Assembly: GCA_019912505.1 (NCBI GenBank)
Contig: JAIOIM010000105.1
Location: forward strand, 1 to 5,725
Direction of reading: 5' to 3'
From: Ignavibacteriaceae bacterium
Lineage (GTDB): Bacteria; Bacteroidota; Ignavibacteria; Ignavibacteriales; Ignavibacteriaceae
DNA: 5,725 nt
Part shown: one piece after another, positions 3,808 to 5,725 of the stretch
Position numbering within the stretch: position 1 is the first letter of the stretch
Layout: each line of letters starts with the position of its first letter
The notes under the pieces: generated by a model
Databases searched by the model: none
Seen by the model: only the letters and a program-made list of their open reading frames with translations
Told to the model about the DNA's origin: nothing
Made by a program: the position numbers and the translations under genes

Positions 3808-5725
3808 TCATCGCAGTAAAGTCATTTTCTTTAATAAACGAAAGCTTCCCGCCCGCAGTTCGTAAAAATAAATACCCGAAGCTAAACCCTGAGCATCGAA
3901 ATTAACTATATGCTCACCGGCTCCTTGCTCTTCATTTACAAGCTCAGTTATTTCGTTACCGAGAATGTCATAAACTTTTAAAGTGACAAAGCTATTGCTG
4001 CTAACCGTGTATTTTATAATAGTTGCGGGGTTGAAAGGATTGGGATAATTTTGACTCAACGAAAAATTTTTCCGTTCGAGTTCATCTTCAACATCCGAAA
4101 CAACTGATGCAGTTTTTAATATCCAGTTATTGGGGTCAAACTGAATATTAACTGGCTTTGATTTTAATGAAATATTAAAATTCTGCTCCTGCTGGTTATT
4201 GAATAATGTAACAATTGTATCCCCTGCCGTGGTTTGAATTTTAATTTCAACCGGCATAGTAAAAAATGTTGGATTGCCGTTAACATTTTGTTTGATATTC
4301 AAATCAACATTGAATGAACTTTTACCTGCATTCGTATAACCCCAGGTAACCGTGTAAACCGGATAGTTTACGCCGTACACCCATTCATTAAAAAAGTAGC
4401 CAAGGTCTAAGCCGGAAATATCTTCCGCCACACTTTGAAAATCTTCCGTAACGGCTGTGCCATACTTATAATCAGGATTGTTTGCATAAGTTTTTAGTGT
4501 GTTAAAAAATAGCGAATCGCCAAGTACACCTCTCAGCATGTGAAGTATTACTGCGCCTTTTGAATAAGTCCGGTAGGAATCGAAAATACTCCCCACTGTA
4601 TTAATATTTTGCACATAAACACTTCCGTTAGCCAGCTTAGCTGAATTCATTTCTCCCAATATATAGGTTAAGTATTGTGCATGCCCTAGGTTTTCTTCAA
4701 CATAAACCCCCTCGCAATACGTTGCAAAACCTTCGTTAAGCCAAATATTCCGCCAATCACGGCAGGTTATCATATCTCCAAACCATTGGTGGGATAGCTC
4801 GTGAGCAACAATACTAGAACCAAAAGAGCCCATTGAGGAAATTGTCTGATGTTCCATTCCCCCGCCCCAGCCAAATTGTGCATGACCATATTTTTCGCGA
4901 ATGAAAGGATAAAGACCAAATTTATCGCTAAATATCTGCAGCATTAAAATTGTTTTATCAAGCTGCGCTTTTACCGAACTGTTATAATATTCGGGATAAA
5001 TATAATGCGTTACAGGCATTGAATCCGTTTGTGAATACTTAAAATAATTTGTGTAAAGATAGTAGTTTGCAATTGCAAGTGAGATTAAATATTGTGAAAT
5101 GGGATAGCTATTTTTCCATTTATACGTATGTGTGCCATCTCCATTATTTATAACATCGGTAAGCGTTCCGTTTGATACTACTGTTAATCCGGTACTTACT
5201 GTACACCAAACATCAGACGAGTCGGCTTTATCGGCAGGTGTGTCTTTGCACGGCCACCAGTCGCTTGCGCCGTACGGTTCACTCAAACTCCATATTGCAG
5301 GTTGTGTTCCGTTATTATGTGTGCTAAACTCAAAACTACCAAATCCGCTTGAACCCGGGACACCTTTATAATAAATAACTGCACTAACTTCTTCTCCTAC
5401 GTTGTAATTCCTATCTAGTGTAATATTTATTTTGTTTGAGGTGTGCGAGTAGACGGGATGAATATTTTGGTTCAAGATTATCGAATCAACGTGAAGGTTA
5501 TTCTGTAAATCGAAAAACACCTGATTAATGGATGCGGACTCCGGGGTGAAATTAATAGTGACGGCTCCAGTTAAATAATTAGGGTTAGAGGTTATAGTTA
5601 AATCAAGTTTATAATATTTAATATCAATTGTCTGATCGCCGGGATAATGCACTGCGGAGATTTTTTGAAACTTATTATAAGCCGCCAGTTCGTTAAAAAT
5701 GTAATCTTTATCGATGATAATATCT
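3808..5725 (-). CDS. Secreted M1-family zinc aminopeptidase with T9SS sorting domain, 5' end beyond window
   Basis: The frame stays open to the right edge, giving 638 visible residues; signal peptide and start lie outside. Residue numbers here count from the first full codon (5724-5722). The beta-saddle domain (about 28-220) leads to a thermolysin-like domain with the substrate-binding motif GGMEH (288-292, the family's GAMEN), the zinc motif HELSH (308-312), the third zinc ligand Glu331 exactly 18 residues after it (NEGFATY) and the catalytic Tyr387 in TYSKGA. This complete set marks an active M1 peptidase, which removes N-terminal residues from peptides. A short beta-sandwich follows (about 456-545), then a T9SS type A sorting domain (about 552-638) with SQNYPNPFNP and the late GIYFYELRAG. 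The protein should be exported and released or anchored at the surface by type IX secretion. Four cysteines (159, 174, 321, 337) could form disulfides. Its terminator lies just downstream. Peptide preference cannot be read from sequence. Confidence 0.95.
   Translation of the reverse strand, partial: DIIIDKDYIFNELAAYNKFQKISAVHYPGDQTIDIKYYKLDLTITSNPNYLTGAVTINFTPESASINQVFFDLQNNLHVDSIILNQNIHPVYSHTSNKINITLDRNYNVGEEVSAVIYYKGVPGSSGFGSFEFSTHNNGTQPAIWSLSEPYGASDWWPCKDTPADKADSSDVWCTVSTGLTVVSNGTLTDVINNGDGTHTYKWKNSYPISQYLISLAIANYYLYTNYFKYSQTDSMPVTHYIYPEYYNSSVKAQLDKTILMLQIFSDKFGLYPFIREKYGHAQFGWGGGMEHQTISSMGSFGSSIVAHELSHQWFGDMITCRDWRNIWLNEGFATYCEGVYVEENLGHAQYLTYILGEMNSAKLANGSVYVQNINTVGSIFDSYRTYSKGAVILHMLRGVLGDSLFFNTLKTYANNPDYKYGTAVTEDFQSVAEDISGLDLGYFFNEWVYGVNYPVYTVTWGYTNAGKSSFNVDLNIKQNVNGNPTFFTMPVEIKIQTTAGDTIVTLFNNQQEQNFNISLKSKPVNIQFDPNNWILKTASVVSDVEDELERKNFSLSQNYPNPFNPATIIKYTVSSNSFVTLKVYDILGNEITELVNEEQGAGEHIVNFDAQGLASGIYFYELRAGSFRLLKKMTLLR

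Noticed and set aside
5132..5371. Plus-strand open frame inside the M1 peptidase gene
   Set aside because: It lies opposite the conserved N-terminal domain of the peptidase and has no recognisable motif.
5650..5652. GTG as start of the M1 peptidase
   Set aside because: The frame is open upstream to the window edge, the visible residues fit the family's N-terminal region, and an exported T9SS protein needs a signal peptide, which is not present after this GTG.

Overview
The window is AT-rich bacterial DNA, most likely from the Ignavibacteria (Chlorobi/Bacteroidota superphylum). The best clue is the minus-strand peptidase at the right edge. It ends in a type IX secretion (T9SS) sorting domain with the NYPNPFNP signature, which is very common in Ignavibacteria and relatives. 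Two intergenic regions also carry a match to the Bacteroidota promoter pattern TTTG-N20-TAnnTTTG. Three genes have clear Shine-Dalgarno sequences at normal spacing, which is less usual for Bacteroidota proper. The taxonomic call is inference.

Left block (1-1730): a minus-strand pair encodes an ECF sigma factor (502-1059) and, overlapping its end, a single-span membrane protein that is probably its anti-sigma factor (1-515, running off the left edge). Divergent from them is a small exported Spy/CpxP-like protein (1198-1671) with a Met/His-rich tail, closed by a strong intrinsic terminator. ECF sigma, membrane anti-sigma and periplasmic LTxxQ protein together look like an envelope- or metal-stress circuit of the CnrH/CnrY/CnrX kind, although no family-specific residue proves this. 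The 138-bp divergent spacer holds a housekeeping-like promoter facing the sigma gene and a weaker ECF-like GGAACT element facing the spy-like gene.

Middle block (1731-3562): a promoter-bearing spacer of about 180 bp precedes a complete, exported YtcJ-type amidohydrolase with all expected metal-site motifs.

Right block (3563-5725): a 245-bp convergent spacer holds a perfect 28-bp palindrome of REP type flanked by 10-bp direct repeats, and a bidirectional terminator. It is followed on the minus strand by a secreted M1-family zinc aminopeptidase whose reading frame continues past the right edge, so its true N-terminus is not in the window.

The amidohydrolase and the peptidase could both take part in scavenging amides and peptides outside the cytoplasm, but nothing in the sequence links them to each other or to the sigma module. 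I see no RNA genes, CRISPR arrays or complete mobile elements. Apart from the divergent stress module and the palindrome, this reads as an ordinary chromosomal region.
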